From the NCBI GenBank assembly GCA_052435735.1, contig JBQVNB010000006.1, positions 1-64,000 on the forward strand: 64,000 nt of DNA, read 5' to 3'. The position numbers were made by a program, and so were the translations under genes. Below the pieces are notes generated by a model that saw only the letters and a program-made list of their open reading frames with translations, was not told the DNA's origin and did not search any database. Position 1 is the stretch's first letter, and each line of letters opens with the position of its first letter. Shown in pieces: positions 53,718 to 62,411 of the stretch. The stretch is from Aliihoeflea sp052435735 (GTDB lineage: Bacteria > Pseudomonadota > Alphaproteobacteria > Rhizobiales > Rhizobiaceae).

Positions 53718-55051
53718 GGCTCGAACCGCTTGCGTTCGTTGAGGGAAAGGGGCGTGACGTTTTCGTTCGTCGCCGGCTGCGCGGACGGCGCTGCGGGTGT
53801 CTTGGATATGTCCGGCTCGGGCTCCAAAACAGGAGCCGGCTGGCGTGCGGCGCGGGCGGCTGCGAGCGTCTCGTGCAGTTCGATCGAGCGCAGCATGTCG
53901 GCGGCGGTGATGCGGTCGGCGTCTGTGAGGCCGTCCTCATTGCGACGTAGCGCCGCCATCACCACCGCCATGACGGCGACGAAGACGCCCGGCAAAAGAT
54001 CGATCGAGATCGCACCGGCCCAACTCGGCAGGAAGCTCGTCGCGTAGACGAGGACGGCCTCCGCCGAGGAGAGCGGCACGAAGCGGCGTTCGTCGACGCG
54101 GGGCTGGGCGAGGATTTCGTTGGCGGCTTCCGAGAGCGCGGCGGACTGCGCGGCAACGGAGGCGCGCACGGTTTCCATGACGGTGGACTGGCGGCCGGCA
54201 AGCTCCGCATCGGCGCCGCTCGTCACCGGGGCGATGAAGCCCATCGACAGATCCTGCGCGGCGCGGGCGACCGAGGGCGCGATCGAGGTCTGTTCGAGCG
54301 AGGCGATGACGCCGGACAGCGCCACCGTTTCCTGCGCGAACTCGTTGGCGCGCGGCTCGACCGGGCCTGCGGCGGAGACGAGCTGGCGCATCGCCGTCAG
54401 GTGAAGCTGGCCTTCCTCGAACAGCGTCTGCACGCGTTCGCGCGAGCCTTCGATCGTCGCCTGCAGCTCGTTCATCTGCGCCGACATCTGCGTCAGGAGC
54501 TGGACGACGCTGCCCGAGCCCGACGTGCCGGTGAGCGCGCCGGACGCGCGCTCGTCTTCGGCGAGACGGGCGAAGCGCTCCTGCGCGCGCTGAATGTCGG
54601 GCAAGAGCGAGAGCGCGCCGAGCGCGTTCGAATGCGCCTGGTCGAGGTCGGCGGTGTATTCCTGCTGGGTCGTCGCCAGATGCTGCTCGACGGCGGCGGA
54701 GCCGGCGAGTGCGGCGGCATTCAGCCAGGACGACATGGCGATGATCATCACCGAGCCGACGATCATGATCAGGAAGAGCGCGATGCGTGAGGCGCCGTCG
54801 CGCATCTCGGGAACGAAGCGGATCAGATAGGTCCAGAAACCGTAGATGCCGACCGAGACGGCGACGGAATAGATGATCGCGCCGAGGAAGACGAGCGTCG
54901 CCGAACCGTCGAGCAGGCCGCGCACGCCCAGATAGGTGTAGACGCCGCTCGCCAGCGCCAGCGTCGCCAGGACGAAGCGCGTCATCGTCTGCAGCGAGGC
55001 GATGTGGTTGCGCAGGCGGCTCGCGGATGCCGATGTCGAATGGTTACTCAT
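53714..55051 (-). CDS. Polytopic membrane protein with long coiled-coil domain, unknown function
   Basis: A 445-residue protein. Three helices lie near the N-terminus (about 23-45, 52-76, 88-112). A long, largely helical region (about 115-330) follows, rich in Ala, Gln and Glu, with coiled-coil-like heptads. One helix returns across the membrane (about 340-365), then comes an arginine-rich, Pro/Ala-rich cytoplasmic tail (about 365-445). The overall shape recalls chemoreceptor-like or stressosome-type scaffolds, but no named domain fits. The four-base overlap with the ClpP-like gene indicates a translational pair. Confidence 0.75.
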   Translation of the reverse strand: MSNHSTSASASRLRNHIASLQTMTRFVLATLALASGVYTYLGVRGLLDGSATLVFLGAIIYSVAVSVGIYGFWTYLIRFVPEMRDGASRIALFLIMIVGSVMIIAMSSWLNAAALAGSAAVEQHLATTQQEYTADLDQAHSNALGALSLLPDIQRAQERFARLAEDERASGALTGTSGSGSVVQLLTQMSAQMNELQATIEGSRERVQTLFEEGQLHLTAMRQLVSAAGPVEPRANEFAQETVALSGVIASLEQTSIAPSVARAAQDLSMGFIAPVTSGADAELAGRQSTVMETVRASVAAQSAALSEAANEILAQPRVDERRFVPLSSAEAVLVYATSFLPSWAGAISIDLLPGVFVAVMAVVMAALRRNEDGLTDADRITAADMLRSIELHETLAAARAARQPAPVLEPEPDISKTPAAPSAQPATNENVTPLSLNERKRFEP

Positions 55052-55139
55052 TTCTTAACCTCTTCATTCGCAAAGGCAAAAGAAAGGTGTCGAAATGTGG
55101 ACGCGCGCCCGCGCGCCGGCATCACGAGGATGTGTGCGC

Positions 55140-55502
55140 TCAGCGGCAAAGCGCGTCCGCCGGGGTCGGCACGACATGGTCCGGCAGGCCGTACATGTAG
55201 CTGCGGCCGTGGAGGAGGACGGCGCCGAACTCGCAGTCGCGATAGGGGCGAAGTTGCAGGCGCTGGCCGCCATGATAGGCGACGCGCGGCGCGTCGGTCT
55301 CGTGGTAGGAGCCGGTCGCGCGATAGCCCGATGCCGCTTCGCCCGCGCCGACGACGATGCGCTTGTAGCCGGCAGGCGAGTAGATAACGAGATTGCCGAA
55401 ACTGTCGGCATGGACCTGGTCCTGGTAGAGGCTGCCGGCAGTGGCGGCCGATGCCGTGGCGGCGAAGAGCGCGGCGGTGAGGGCGTATGCGAGCGTGTTC
55501 AT
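55140..55502 (-). CDS. Small secreted protein of unknown function (120 residues)
   Basis: A 120-residue protein with a Sec signal peptide (MNTLAYALTAALFAATASAATAG). The mature part contains YKRIVVGAGEAASGY, RLQLRPYRDCEFGAVLLHGR and YMYGLPDHVVP, and only two cysteines. No family recognised. The start at 55500-55502 was chosen for the signal peptide; 22 extra codons upstream would hide it. A CtrA-type box is 42 nt upstream, suggesting cell-cycle linked expression. It is separated from the membrane-protein pair by 88 nt, on the same strand. Confidence 0.78.
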   Translation of the reverse strand: MNTLAYALTAALFAATASAATAGSLYQDQVHADSFGNLVIYSPAGYKRIVVGAGEAASGYRATGSYHETDAPRVAYHGGQRLQLRPYRDCEFGAVLLHGRSYMYGLPDHVVPTPADALCR

Positions 55503-55543
55503 CACGGTCCTCCGGAACGGGGCTTGCGGCATGTTAAGACAAG

Positions 55544-55559
55544 TTAACGCTTTCTTAAC
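55544..55559. promoter_or_regulatory. CtrA-type binding box between divergent envelope genes
   Basis: TTAA (55544-55547), seven bases, TTAAC (55555-55559): exact TTAA-N7-TTAAC. Another TTAA lies just left (55534-55537). It is 42 nt from the minus-strand secreted-protein start and 95 nt from the lipoprotein start on the plus strand, so it could regulate either. Confidence 0.55.
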
Positions 55560-55653
55560 CCTTGTCACCCGAAACGGGGCGCTTGCCCGCGCGTCTTTCT
55601 GCGGACATGGTTAATGCCGGACCGTCGCAGACGCGCCTTGAACAAGGACACGC

Positions 55654-55983
55654 ATGAAACGCATCCACATTCCGCTGGCCTTGGCGGGCGTCCTCGTCGC
55701 CTCCGGCTGCGTCGCCGATCTCGACGATGTCGCGACCGGCTCGGTGCCCGCACAGCCGCCGCTCGCGACCTATGCCTGCGAGGACGGGAGCCAGCTCAAG
55801 GTGGCGGCAGCCGGATCGTCGGTCGTGGTCGATGCGCAGGGCGAGGAGGAGCCGGTCGCGCTGCCCGCAAGCCCGCCCAATCAGCTCTACCGATTCGCCG
55901 AAGGGCTCTACTCGCTGGTGGTCGAAAACGGCGAGGCGCTGTGGATGAAAAACGGCGAGGGCGCGCTCGCCTGCCGCACCTGA
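55654..55983 (+). CDS. MliC-like lipoprotein (c-type lysozyme inhibitor family)
   Basis: A 109-residue lipoprotein. Lipobox VASGC (Cys about 19), then a compact domain with TYACEDGSQLKV, LYRFAEGLYSLVVENGEALW and LWMKNGEGALACRT. The two cysteines bracket the domain, as in MliC/PliC, and KNGEGAL resembles the inhibitory loop. It may protect against host or predator lysozyme; inhibition is inferred. ACAAGGACACGC precedes the ATG. Confidence 0.72.
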   Translation: MKRIHIPLALAGVLVASGCVADLDDVATGSVPAQPPLATYACEDGSQLKVAAAGSSVVVDAQGEEEPVALPASPPNQLYRFAEGLYSLVVENGEALWMKNGEGALACRT

Positions 55984-56080
55984 CCAAACATTTCAGCGGT
56001 TAATCGATTGAAGCGGCGAGGGGGCGCTTTTCATTTGCGGCCTCACCGCTAAATGGGCGCTGGTCCAGCGTTTTCCGGCT

Positions 56081-56109
56081 TTGACGCATTGCAAAAACCG
56101 CATTAGAAA
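56081..56109 (+). promoter_or_regulatory. Sigma-70-like promoter for sdhCDAB
   Basis: TTGACG (56081-56086), 17 nt, TAGAAA (56104-56109). It lies about 78 nt before the sdhC start. Confidence 0.5.
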
Positions 56110-56186
56110 GCGCCCAACACTTCACGTCGCAGTCCGGCGACGGCATGACGCATAAAGGGTCCGTGCCGCCGTCGAACGGGGGAGCC

Positions 56187-56597
56187 ATGAGCAAGACCAC
56201 AGCCACCCGTGCGAGACCCCTGTCTCCGCATCTCCAGATCTACAAGCCGATCCCGACGATGATGATGTCGATCATCCATCGCATCACCGGCTGCGCGCTC
56301 TATTTCGGAACACTGCTGGTCGCGATCTGGCTGATGGCCGCTTCCGGCACGCCGGAAACCTTCGCCCGCGTGCAGGCGATCTACGGTTCGTGGCTCGGGC
56401 TGGTCGTTCTGTTCGGCTTCACCTGGGTTCTCGTCCACCACATGCTCGGCGGCATCCGCCACCTCGTCATGGATACGGGCAGCGAAGCGGCGCTCGGCAA
56501 GGATCAATCGAGACGGGCAGCCGTTGCGATGCCGATCATCTCGATCGTGCTGACGATCCTCGTCTGGATCGTCGCCATCATGGCGCGGGGAGCCTGA
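56187..56597 (+). CDS. sdhC: Succinate dehydrogenase cytochrome b556 subunit
   Basis: A 136-residue protein with three helices. Conserved motifs are RPLSPHLQIYKP, MMSIIHRITGCALYFG (quinone/haem site His) and WVLVHHMLGGIRHLVMD with the haem-ligand His. Part of complex II. The start at 56187 follows GGGGGAGCC; the frame's earlier ATG at 56145 has no ribosome-binding site. The sdhD start is 3 nt after its stop. Confidence 0.95.
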   Translation: MSKTTATRARPLSPHLQIYKPIPTMMMSIIHRITGCALYFGTLLVAIWLMAASGTPETFARVQAIYGSWLGLVVLFGFTWVLVHHMLGGIRHLVMDTGSEAALGKDQSRRAAVAMPIISIVLTILVWIVAIMARGA

Positions 56598-56599
56598 AC

Positions 56600-56983
56600 A
56601 TGAGCGACATGCGCACTCCGCTCGGCCGCGTCCGCGGCCTCGGTTCGGCCCGCGAGGGCACGATCCATTTCTGGCGCCAGCGCCTCACCGCCATCGCCAA
56701 CGTGCCGCTCGTCCTGTTCATGGTCGGGCTGATGGTGGCGCTCGTGGGCGCGCCCTACGAGGAAGTCCGCGCGACGCTCGCCAACCCGTTCGTGACGCTG
56801 GTGGTGATCCTGTTCCTCGTTTCGGTGCTCTATCACATGAAGCTCGGCATGCAGATCGTCATCGAGGATTACGTGCATGGCGAAGGCGCGAAGGTGGCGC
56901 TGATCGCGCTCAACATCTTCTTCCCGCTCGTCATCGGCGTCGCCTCTGTCTTCGCCCTTCTCAAAATCGCATTCGGAGGCTGA
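56600..56983 (+). CDS. sdhD: Succinate dehydrogenase membrane anchor subunit
   Basis: A 127-residue protein with three helices. TPLGRVRGLGSAREGTIHFW is the conserved N-terminal motif, and LYHMKLGMQIVIEDYVH contains the haem/quinone-site residues. Together with SdhC it anchors SdhA/SdhB and binds ubiquinone. The start ATG 56600 lies 3 nt after the sdhC stop. The GTG start of sdhA follows 3 nt after its stop. Confidence 0.95.
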   Translation: MSDMRTPLGRVRGLGSAREGTIHFWRQRLTAIANVPLVLFMVGLMVALVGAPYEEVRATLANPFVTLVVILFLVSVLYHMKLGMQIVIEDYVHGEGAKVALIALNIFFPLVIGVASVFALLKIAFGG

Positions 56984-56986
56984 TCC

Positions 56987-58834
56987 GTGGCCGACGCTGA
57001 AACCAGAATGAACGCCTCGCGGCCCGCCAGCGACAGCTACACCTATGTCGACCACAAATATGACGTCGTGGTCGTCGGCGCCGGCGGCGCGGGCCTGCGC
57101 GCCACGCTCGGCATGGCCGAGCAGGGACTGAAGACGGCCTGCATCACCAAGGTCTTCCCGACCCGTTCGCACACGGTCGCGGCGCAGGGCGGCATCGCCG
57201 CCTCGCTGCAGAACATGGGCGCGGATTCGTGGCAGTGGCACATGTACGACACCGTCAAGGGGTCGGACTGGCTCGGCGATGTCGACGCAATGGAATATCT
57301 GGCGCGCGAAGCCCCCGCTGCCGTCTACGAGCTCGAGCATTACGGCGTGCCGTTCAGCCGCACCGAAGAGGGCAAGATCTACCAACGCCCGTTCGGCGGC
57401 CACATGCAGAATTTCGGCGACGGCCCGCCCGTCCAGCGCACCTGCGCTGCCGCCGACCGCACCGGCCACGCCATTTTGCACACGCTCTACGGCCAGTCGG
57501 TCAAGAACAACGCGCAGTTCTTCATCGAGTATTTCGCGCTCGACCTCATCATGACCGATGGCGTGTGCACCGGCGTCGTCGCCTGGAACCTCGACGACGG
57601 CACGATCCACCGCTTCTCCGCCAAGATGGTGGTGCTGGCGACGGGCGGCTATGGCCGCGCCTACTTCTCCGCGACGAGTGCCCACACCTGCACCGGCGAC
57701 GGCAACGGCATGGTCGCGCGTGCCGGCCTGCCCTTGCAGGACATGGAGTTCGTCCAGTTCCACCCGACCGGCATCTATGGCGCGGGCTGCCTCATCACCG
57801 AGGGCGTGCGCGGCGAGGGCGGCTATCTCGTCAATTCCGAAGGCGAGCGCTTCATGGAGCGTTATGCGCCGTCGGCGAAAGACCTCGCCTCGCGCGATGT
57901 CGTCTCGCGCTGCATGACCATGGAAATCCGCGAGGGCCGCGGCGTCGGCAAGGCGAAGGATCACATCTTCCTGCATCTCGACCATCTCGACCCTGCCGTC
58001 ATCCACGAGCGCCTGCCGGGCATCGCCGAGAGCGCGCGTATCTTCGCCGGCGTCGACGTGACGCGCGAGCCGATCCCGGTTCTGCCGACGGTCCACTACA
58101 ATATGGGCGGCATCCCGACCAATTACTGGGGCGAGGTGCTGAACCCGACGGCCGAGAACCCCGATGCGATCGCGCCCGGCCTCATGGCCGTCGGCGAAGC
58201 GGCCTGCGCCTCCGTGCACGGCGCCAACCGCCTCGGCTCCAACTCGCTGATCGACCTCGTCGTCTTCGGCCGCGCCGCCGCCATCCGCGCCGGCCAGGTG
58301 ATCGACCGCGACGCGGCGATCCCGGCGATCAACGTCGCTGCCTGCGACAGGATCATGGAGCGCTTCGACCGTATTCGGAACGCGAACGGCTCGACGCCGA
58401 CGGCAAAGCTGCGCGACCGGATGCAAAAGGCAATGCAGGATGACGCCGCCGTGTTCCGCACCCAGGAATCGCTGGCCAAGGGCTGCGAGAACATCTCGGC
58501 GATCTGGAACGACCTCTCCGACATCAAGGTCACCGACCGCTCGATGATCTGGAACTCGGACCTCGTCGAGACGCTCGAACTCGACAATCTGATGGCCAAC
58601 GCGATCACCACGGTCTATTCGGCCGAGGCGCGCAAGGAAAGCCGCGGCGCGCATGCCCGCGAGGACTTCTCCGAGCGCGACGACGCCAACTGGCGCAAGC
58701 ACACGCTCTCCTGGGTCGACGAGGCCGGCAAGGTCCGCCTCGACTACCGCCCGGTCCACACCGAGCCGATGCTGGCATTGGCCGATGGCGGCATCGATCC
58801 GGCCAAGATCGCCCCCAAGAAGCGCGTTTACTGA
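56987..58834 (+). CDS. sdhA: Succinate dehydrogenase flavoprotein subunit
   Basis: A 615-residue flavoprotein. The dinucleotide-binding motif is VVVGAGGAGLRATLG, the covalent FAD histidine is in TRSHTVAAQGGIAAS, and active-site residues lie in HPTGIYGAG and GANRLGSNSLIDL. It oxidises succinate to fumarate. Starts at GTG 56987-56989 with GGAGG 6-10 nt upstream. The 5' extension before the FAD domain (about 22 residues) is normal in Rhizobiales. Confidence 0.98.
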   Translation: MADAETRMNASRPASDSYTYVDHKYDVVVVGAGGAGLRATLGMAEQGLKTACITKVFPTRSHTVAAQGGIAASLQNMGADSWQWHMYDTVKGSDWLGDVDAMEYLAREAPAAVYELEHYGVPFSRTEEGKIYQRPFGGHMQNFGDGPPVQRTCAAADRTGHAILHTLYGQSVKNNAQFFIEYFALDLIMTDGVCTGVVAWNLDDGTIHRFSAKMVVLATGGYGRAYFSATSAHTCTGDGNGMVARAGLPLQDMEFVQFHPTGIYGAGCLITEGVRGEGGYLVNSEGERFMERYAPSAKDLASRDVVSRCMTMEIREGRGVGKAKDHIFLHLDHLDPAVIHERLPGIAESARIFAGVDVTREPIPVLPTVHYNMGGIPTNYWGEVLNPTAENPDAIAPGLMAVGEAACASVHGANRLGSNSLIDLVVFGRAAAIRAGQVIDRDAAIPAINVAACDRIMERFDRIRNANGSTPTAKLRDRMQKAMQDDAAVFRTQESLAKGCENISAIWNDLSDIKVTDRSMIWNSDLVETLELDNLMANAITTVYSAEARKESRGAHAREDFSERDDANWRKHTLSWVDEAGKVRLDYRPVHTEPMLALADGGIDPAKIAPKKRVY

Positions 58835-58845
58835 GGAACGGAAGA

Positions 58846-59625
58846 ATGGTCGAAATCACCCTTCCCAAGAATTCGCGGATCAACGAGGGCAAGACCTGGC
58901 CGAAGCCGGCCGGTGCCACGAACCTGCGCGAATACAAGATCTACCGCTGGTCGCCGGATGACGACGAGAACCCGCGCACCGACACCTATTATGTCGACAT
59001 GGACGATTGCGGACCGATGGTCCTCGACGCGCTCCTGTGGATCAAGAACAATGTCGATCCGACGCTGACGCTGCGCCGTTCCTGCCGCGAGGGCATCTGC
59101 GGTTCGTGCGCGATGAACATCGACGGCACCAATACGCTTGCCTGCACCAAGGGCGCGGACGAGGTGTCGGGCGTCGTCAAGGTCTATCCGCTGCCGCACA
59201 TGCCGGTGGTAAAGGATCTCGTGCCGGACCTGACCGTGCCCTATGCGCAGCTCTCGTCGATCCAGCCGTGGCTGCAGACGGTTTCGCCGGAGCCCGCCAA
59301 GGAATGGACGCAGAGCCATGAGGACCGCCAGAAGCTCGACGGGCTCTACGAGTGCATCCTGTGCTTCTGCTGCCAGACGTCCTGCCCGTCCTACTGGTGG
59401 AACGGCGAGCGCTATCTCGGCCCCGCCGTGCTTTTGCAGGCCTATCGCTGGCTGATCGATAGCCGCGACGAGGCGACTGGCGAGCGGCTCGACAACCTCG
59501 AAGACCCGTTCCGCCTCTATCGCTGCCACACGATCATGAACTGCACGCAGGCCTGCCCGAAGGGGCTGAACCCGGCCAAGGCGATCGCGGAGATCAAGAA
59601 GATGATGGTGGAACGGCGGGTTTAG
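58846..59625 (+). CDS. sdhB: Succinate dehydrogenase iron-sulphur subunit
   Basis: A 259-residue protein. The 2Fe-2S ligands are in LRRSCREGICGSCAMNI plus LACT, and the 4Fe-4S and 3Fe-4S ligands are in CILCFCCQTSCPSYWW and CHTIMNCTQACPKGLNP. It relays electrons from FAD to ubiquinone. Twelve nt after sdhA; last gene of the sdhCDAB operon. A palindromic repeat follows. Confidence 0.98.
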   Translation: MVEITLPKNSRINEGKTWPKPAGATNLREYKIYRWSPDDDENPRTDTYYVDMDDCGPMVLDALLWIKNNVDPTLTLRRSCREGICGSCAMNIDGTNTLACTKGADEVSGVVKVYPLPHMPVVKDLVPDLTVPYAQLSSIQPWLQTVSPEPAKEWTQSHEDRQKLDGLYECILCFCCQTSCPSYWWNGERYLGPAVLLQAYRWLIDSRDEATGERLDNLEDPFRLYRCHTIMNCTQACPKGLNPAKAIAEIKKMMVERRV

Positions 59626-59640
59626 CCCGCGCCACCGCGC

Positions 59641-59764
59641 GTCATCCCGGAAGGGGATCGGCGCGCAGCGGCGAGACCGTATCCGGACCCATTCCGTGAC
59701 CTTCGACCGCACGGAATGGTTCCCGGCTCTCGCCTCGCTTCGCTCGGACTTCGGCCGGGATGAC
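59641..59764. repeat. Palindromic intergenic repeat after sdhB, 124 bp
   Basis: Outer arms GTCATCCCGG (59641-59650) and CCGGGATGAC (59755-59764) are exact reverse complements. An inner pair, CCATTCCGTG (59689-59698) and CACGGAATGG (59710-59719), makes a second hairpin. The GTCATCCCGG...CTTCGCTCGG style is familiar from dispersed repeats of Rhizobiales. It could also act as a transcription or mRNA-stability boundary for sdhCDAB. Confidence 0.65.
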
Positions 59765-59862
59765 GCCCGGCATTGGATAGATCACGTCCCCATCCCGCAG
59801 CCTTGATTTGAAACTGCCCCGCACGGCGCTACGTTCCTTCGCAACACCCTCGGAGGACGACC

Positions 59863-60465
59863 ATGTTCCGCACTGCCGCGCTTGCGCTCACCCTTGCCTT
59901 TACCGCCCTGCCGGCCTCCGCGCAGAACACTGAGCGGGCGATCTTCGCCGGCGGGTGCTTCTGGTGCGTGGAGTCCGATTTCGACAAGGTCGGCGGTGTC
60001 ATCTCGACGACGTCCGGCTATATCGGCGGGACGAACGAGAATCCGACCTACGAGAACCACACCGCCGCGCGGCACCGCGAGGCGGTCGAGATCGTCTATG
60101 ACCCGTCGCGGGTCAGTTATGATGCGCTCCTGTCGGCCTTCTTCCGCTCGGTCGATCCGACCGATGCGGGGGGGCAGTTCTGTGATCGGGGCTTCAGCTA
60201 TTCGACCGCAGTCTATGCGGTCGGCGACGCCCAGCTTGCGGCCGCGCAGGCCGCGAAGACGGAAGCCGCGCAGGCGCTCGGCGGCGTGCAGCTTGCGACC
60301 GAAGTAGTGCCCGCGCCGCAGTTCTGGCCGGCCGAGGAATATCATCAGGACTATTACACCAAGAATCCGCTGCGCTACCGCTACTATCGCGGCGCGTGCG
60401 GCCGTGACGCGCGGGTGAAAGAGGTCTGGGGCTCGGAAGCGATGGCCGGCATCAAGGGCAGCTAA
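59863..60465 (+). CDS. msrA: Secreted peptide methionine sulfoxide reductase A
   Basis: A 200-residue MsrA. An N-terminal Sec signal peptide (MFRTAALALTLAFTALPASAQ) precedes the catalytic domain, which starts TERAIFAGGCFWCVESDF with the nucleophile Cys in GCFWC. GQFCDRGFSYSTAVY and AEEYHQDYYTKNP are also conserved. The C-terminal CGRD supplies a recycling cysteine. It reduces methionine-S-sulfoxide in periplasmic proteins. CGGAGGACGACC precedes the ATG. Confidence 0.95.
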   Translation: MFRTAALALTLAFTALPASAQNTERAIFAGGCFWCVESDFDKVGGVISTTSGYIGGTNENPTYENHTAARHREAVEIVYDPSRVSYDALLSAFFRSVDPTDAGGQFCDRGFSYSTAVYAVGDAQLAAAQAAKTEAAQALGGVQLATEVVPAPQFWPAEEYHQDYYTKNPLRYRYYRGACGRDARVKEVWGSEAMAGIKGS

Positions 60466-60672
60466 GCAGGACGCGCCGATATCAGGCCTGAGCGGAATGC
60501 AAATGGCAGCTTTCTGCGCTTCCGGTGCTCATGGACCGAATGTCCACTCCGCTCCGGTTCTCGAAGTCCGCCATTTTCGTCTCGCCCATGCCAGATATCG
60601 ACACGTCCTGAGCCGATTCCGACCGGGGTCGGTTTTCCGATCTCCCGGCCGGTTCCCCTCGGGTCCGGTTGA

Positions 60673-61785
60673 TCAGTGGCGCGCGGCGACGCGCTCGTCG
60701 GCGATTTCCTCGGCAATCGCGTTGGTCGGGCGTTTCTCCGTATCCGCGCGGCTGAAGATGTCTGCAAGCGTCGCGGGGATCGTCTCGACGAGCTTCATCG
60801 CGCGGGCGCGGACATAGCCGCCGGGCAGGAGTTCGCTCGCGACGTTGATCAGGCCGCCGGCATTGATGACGTAGTCGGGTGCGTAGAGGATGCCGCGTTC
60901 GGCGAGGAGTGCCGCGTCGGCCTCGTCGGCCAACTGGTTGTTGGCGGCGCCTGCGACCACCTTGGCCTTGATGGCGTCGATCATGCCGGCATGGATGACG
61001 CCGCCAAGCGCGCAGGGGGCGAACACGTCGACATCGGCGGTCGCCATGGCGTCGGAGGCAAGCGCGGTCGCGCCGAAGTCGCGGATGGCCTGATCCACGC
61101 GCGTCTTGTCGATGTCGGCGACGACCAGCGTCGCGCCGGCTTCGTGTAGTTGCTCTGCCAACCGGCGGCCGACGGAGCCAAGGCCCTGCACGCCGACCCG
61201 CAGGCCCTTCAGATCGTCGCGGCCGAAGCGGTGCTTCGCGGCGGCGTTCAGGCCGAGAAAGACGCCGTGGGCGGTGACGGGCGAGGGGTTCTCGCTGCCG
61301 CCGATCGTGGTGCCGGTGACGTTGGGCGTGCGGGCGCGCAGGAAGTCGGCGTCGGCGAGCGTCAGGCCGACATCCTCCCCGGTGTAGTAGTCGCCGTCGA
61401 GCTCGGCCAGCATCTCGGCATAGGCTTCGAGGAGTTCGGGCGTCTTGTCCGTCTTTGCATTGGCGAGGATGACCGCCTTGCCGCCGCCGAAGGGCATGCC
61501 GGCAATGGCGGATTTGTAGGTCATTCCGCGCGACAGGCGCAACGCGTCGGTGATCGCGGCTTCAAGGCTTTCGTGTTTCCAGACGCGCGTGCCGCCGAGC
61601 GCGGGGCCAAGTTTGGAGTCGTGGATCGCGACGATGGCGATCAGGCCGCGCGTCTCGTCGCGGCCGAGCACGATGCGCTCATGGCCGTCGAAGCCGGGCA
61701 GCAGGCTGGCATCGTCGGTGATGTCGGTGAGTTCGAGCGTGGAGCGCATCGCGGTGCGCTGGATGGGCTTGTGAGCCTGCAACAT
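60673..61785 (-). CDS. ldh: Leucine dehydrogenase (Glu/Leu/Phe/Val dehydrogenase family)
   Basis: A 370-residue NAD-dependent amino acid dehydrogenase. The catalytic lysine region is TYKSAIAGMPFGGGKAVI, the second motif is YYTGEDVGLTLAD, and the NAD-binding motif is VGVQGLGSVGRRLAEQL. CALGGVIHAGMI and VVAGAANNQLAD match leucine/valine dehydrogenases. It oxidatively deaminates branched-chain amino acids. The start at 61785 is backed by GGGAGG. The 207 nt downstream (60466-60672), up to msrA, contain no gene I can support. Confidence 0.9.
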   Translation of the reverse strand: MLQAHKPIQRTAMRSTLELTDITDDASLLPGFDGHERIVLGRDETRGLIAIVAIHDSKLGPALGGTRVWKHESLEAAITDALRLSRGMTYKSAIAGMPFGGGKAVILANAKTDKTPELLEAYAEMLAELDGDYYTGEDVGLTLADADFLRARTPNVTGTTIGGSENPSPVTAHGVFLGLNAAAKHRFGRDDLKGLRVGVQGLGSVGRRLAEQLHEAGATLVVADIDKTRVDQAIRDFGATALASDAMATADVDVFAPCALGGVIHAGMIDAIKAKVVAGAANNQLADEADAALLAERGILYAPDYVINAGGLINVASELLPGGYVRARAMKLVETIPATLADIFSRADTEKRPTNAIAEEIADERVAARH

Positions 61786-61906
61786 GGCGTTTCCTCCCGT
61801 CTGTTACATCTGCAACAGTCTAGGCGAAACGCGCGGATCTTTGGTTGCGAAGACGCAAGGGAAACGGATGTTCCCTTGCGTAAAAATCGTTCCTCTGCTC
61901 AGGAAA

Positions 61907-62344
61907 TTACGCGAGCTTCGCGTCGAGCGTGACCTTGATCGCGCCGAGCGCCTTGGAGACCGGGCAGCCTGTCTTGGCCTTTTCGGCCAGTTCCCGGAAC
62001 TTGGCCTCGTCGACGCCCGGCACTTTGGCGTTAAGCTTCAGCGCGCTTTCGGTGATCTCGAAGCCGCCGCCGGCAGTCGGGCCGTAGGTGACGGTCGCGG
62101 TGGTCTCCAGCTTTTCGGCCGGCGTGCCGCTTTCGGCCAGAAGATGCGAGAGCTGCATGGAGAAGCAGCCGGCATGGGCGGCGGCGATCAGCTCTTCCGG
62201 GTTGGTGCCCGACTTGCCGCTCTCGTCCTCGAAGCGGCCCTTGAAGGAATAGGGCTGCTTGGAGAACGCGCCGCTCTGCATGTCGAGCGTGCCCGATCCG
62301 TCCTTGAGCGCGCCTTGCCAGATTGCCGTTGCGTGCCTGTTCAT
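61907..62344 (-). CDS. OsmC-family peroxiredoxin
   Basis: A 145-residue OsmC-type protein. Catalytic cysteines are in AHAGCFSMQLSHLL (first) and EKAKTGCPVSKAL (second), and the conserved Glu is in NPEELIAAAHAGC. It reduces organic hydroperoxides. The start at MNRHATAIWQG follows GGAGAG; five extra codons upstream are less likely. Stands alone between ybaK and ldh. Confidence 0.93.
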   Translation of the reverse strand: MNRHATAIWQGALKDGSGTLDMQSGAFSKQPYSFKGRFEDESGKSGTNPEELIAAAHAGCFSMQLSHLLAESGTPAEKLETTATVTYGPTAGGGFEITESALKLNAKVPGVDEAKFRELAEKAKTGCPVSKALGAIKVTLDAKLA

Positions 62345-62411
62345 GTTGCTCTCCTTCAAGAGGGTTGGTGTCGTCCCTCAACGTAGGAGCGTGCCGCATG
62401 GTTTCCAGTGG

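Noticed and set aside
56504..58759. A 751-codon open frame on the minus strand opposite sdhD and sdhA
   Set aside because: It is entirely antisense to sdhCDA, whose proteins show full catalytic motifs. High-GC genes commonly leave such open antisense frames.
60466..60672. A gene or gene remnant between msrA and the leucine dehydrogenase gene
   Set aside because: Short frames here are Arg/Ser/Pro-rich, lack ribosome-binding sites and match no family I recognise. It is best left as a 207-nt noncoding gap.
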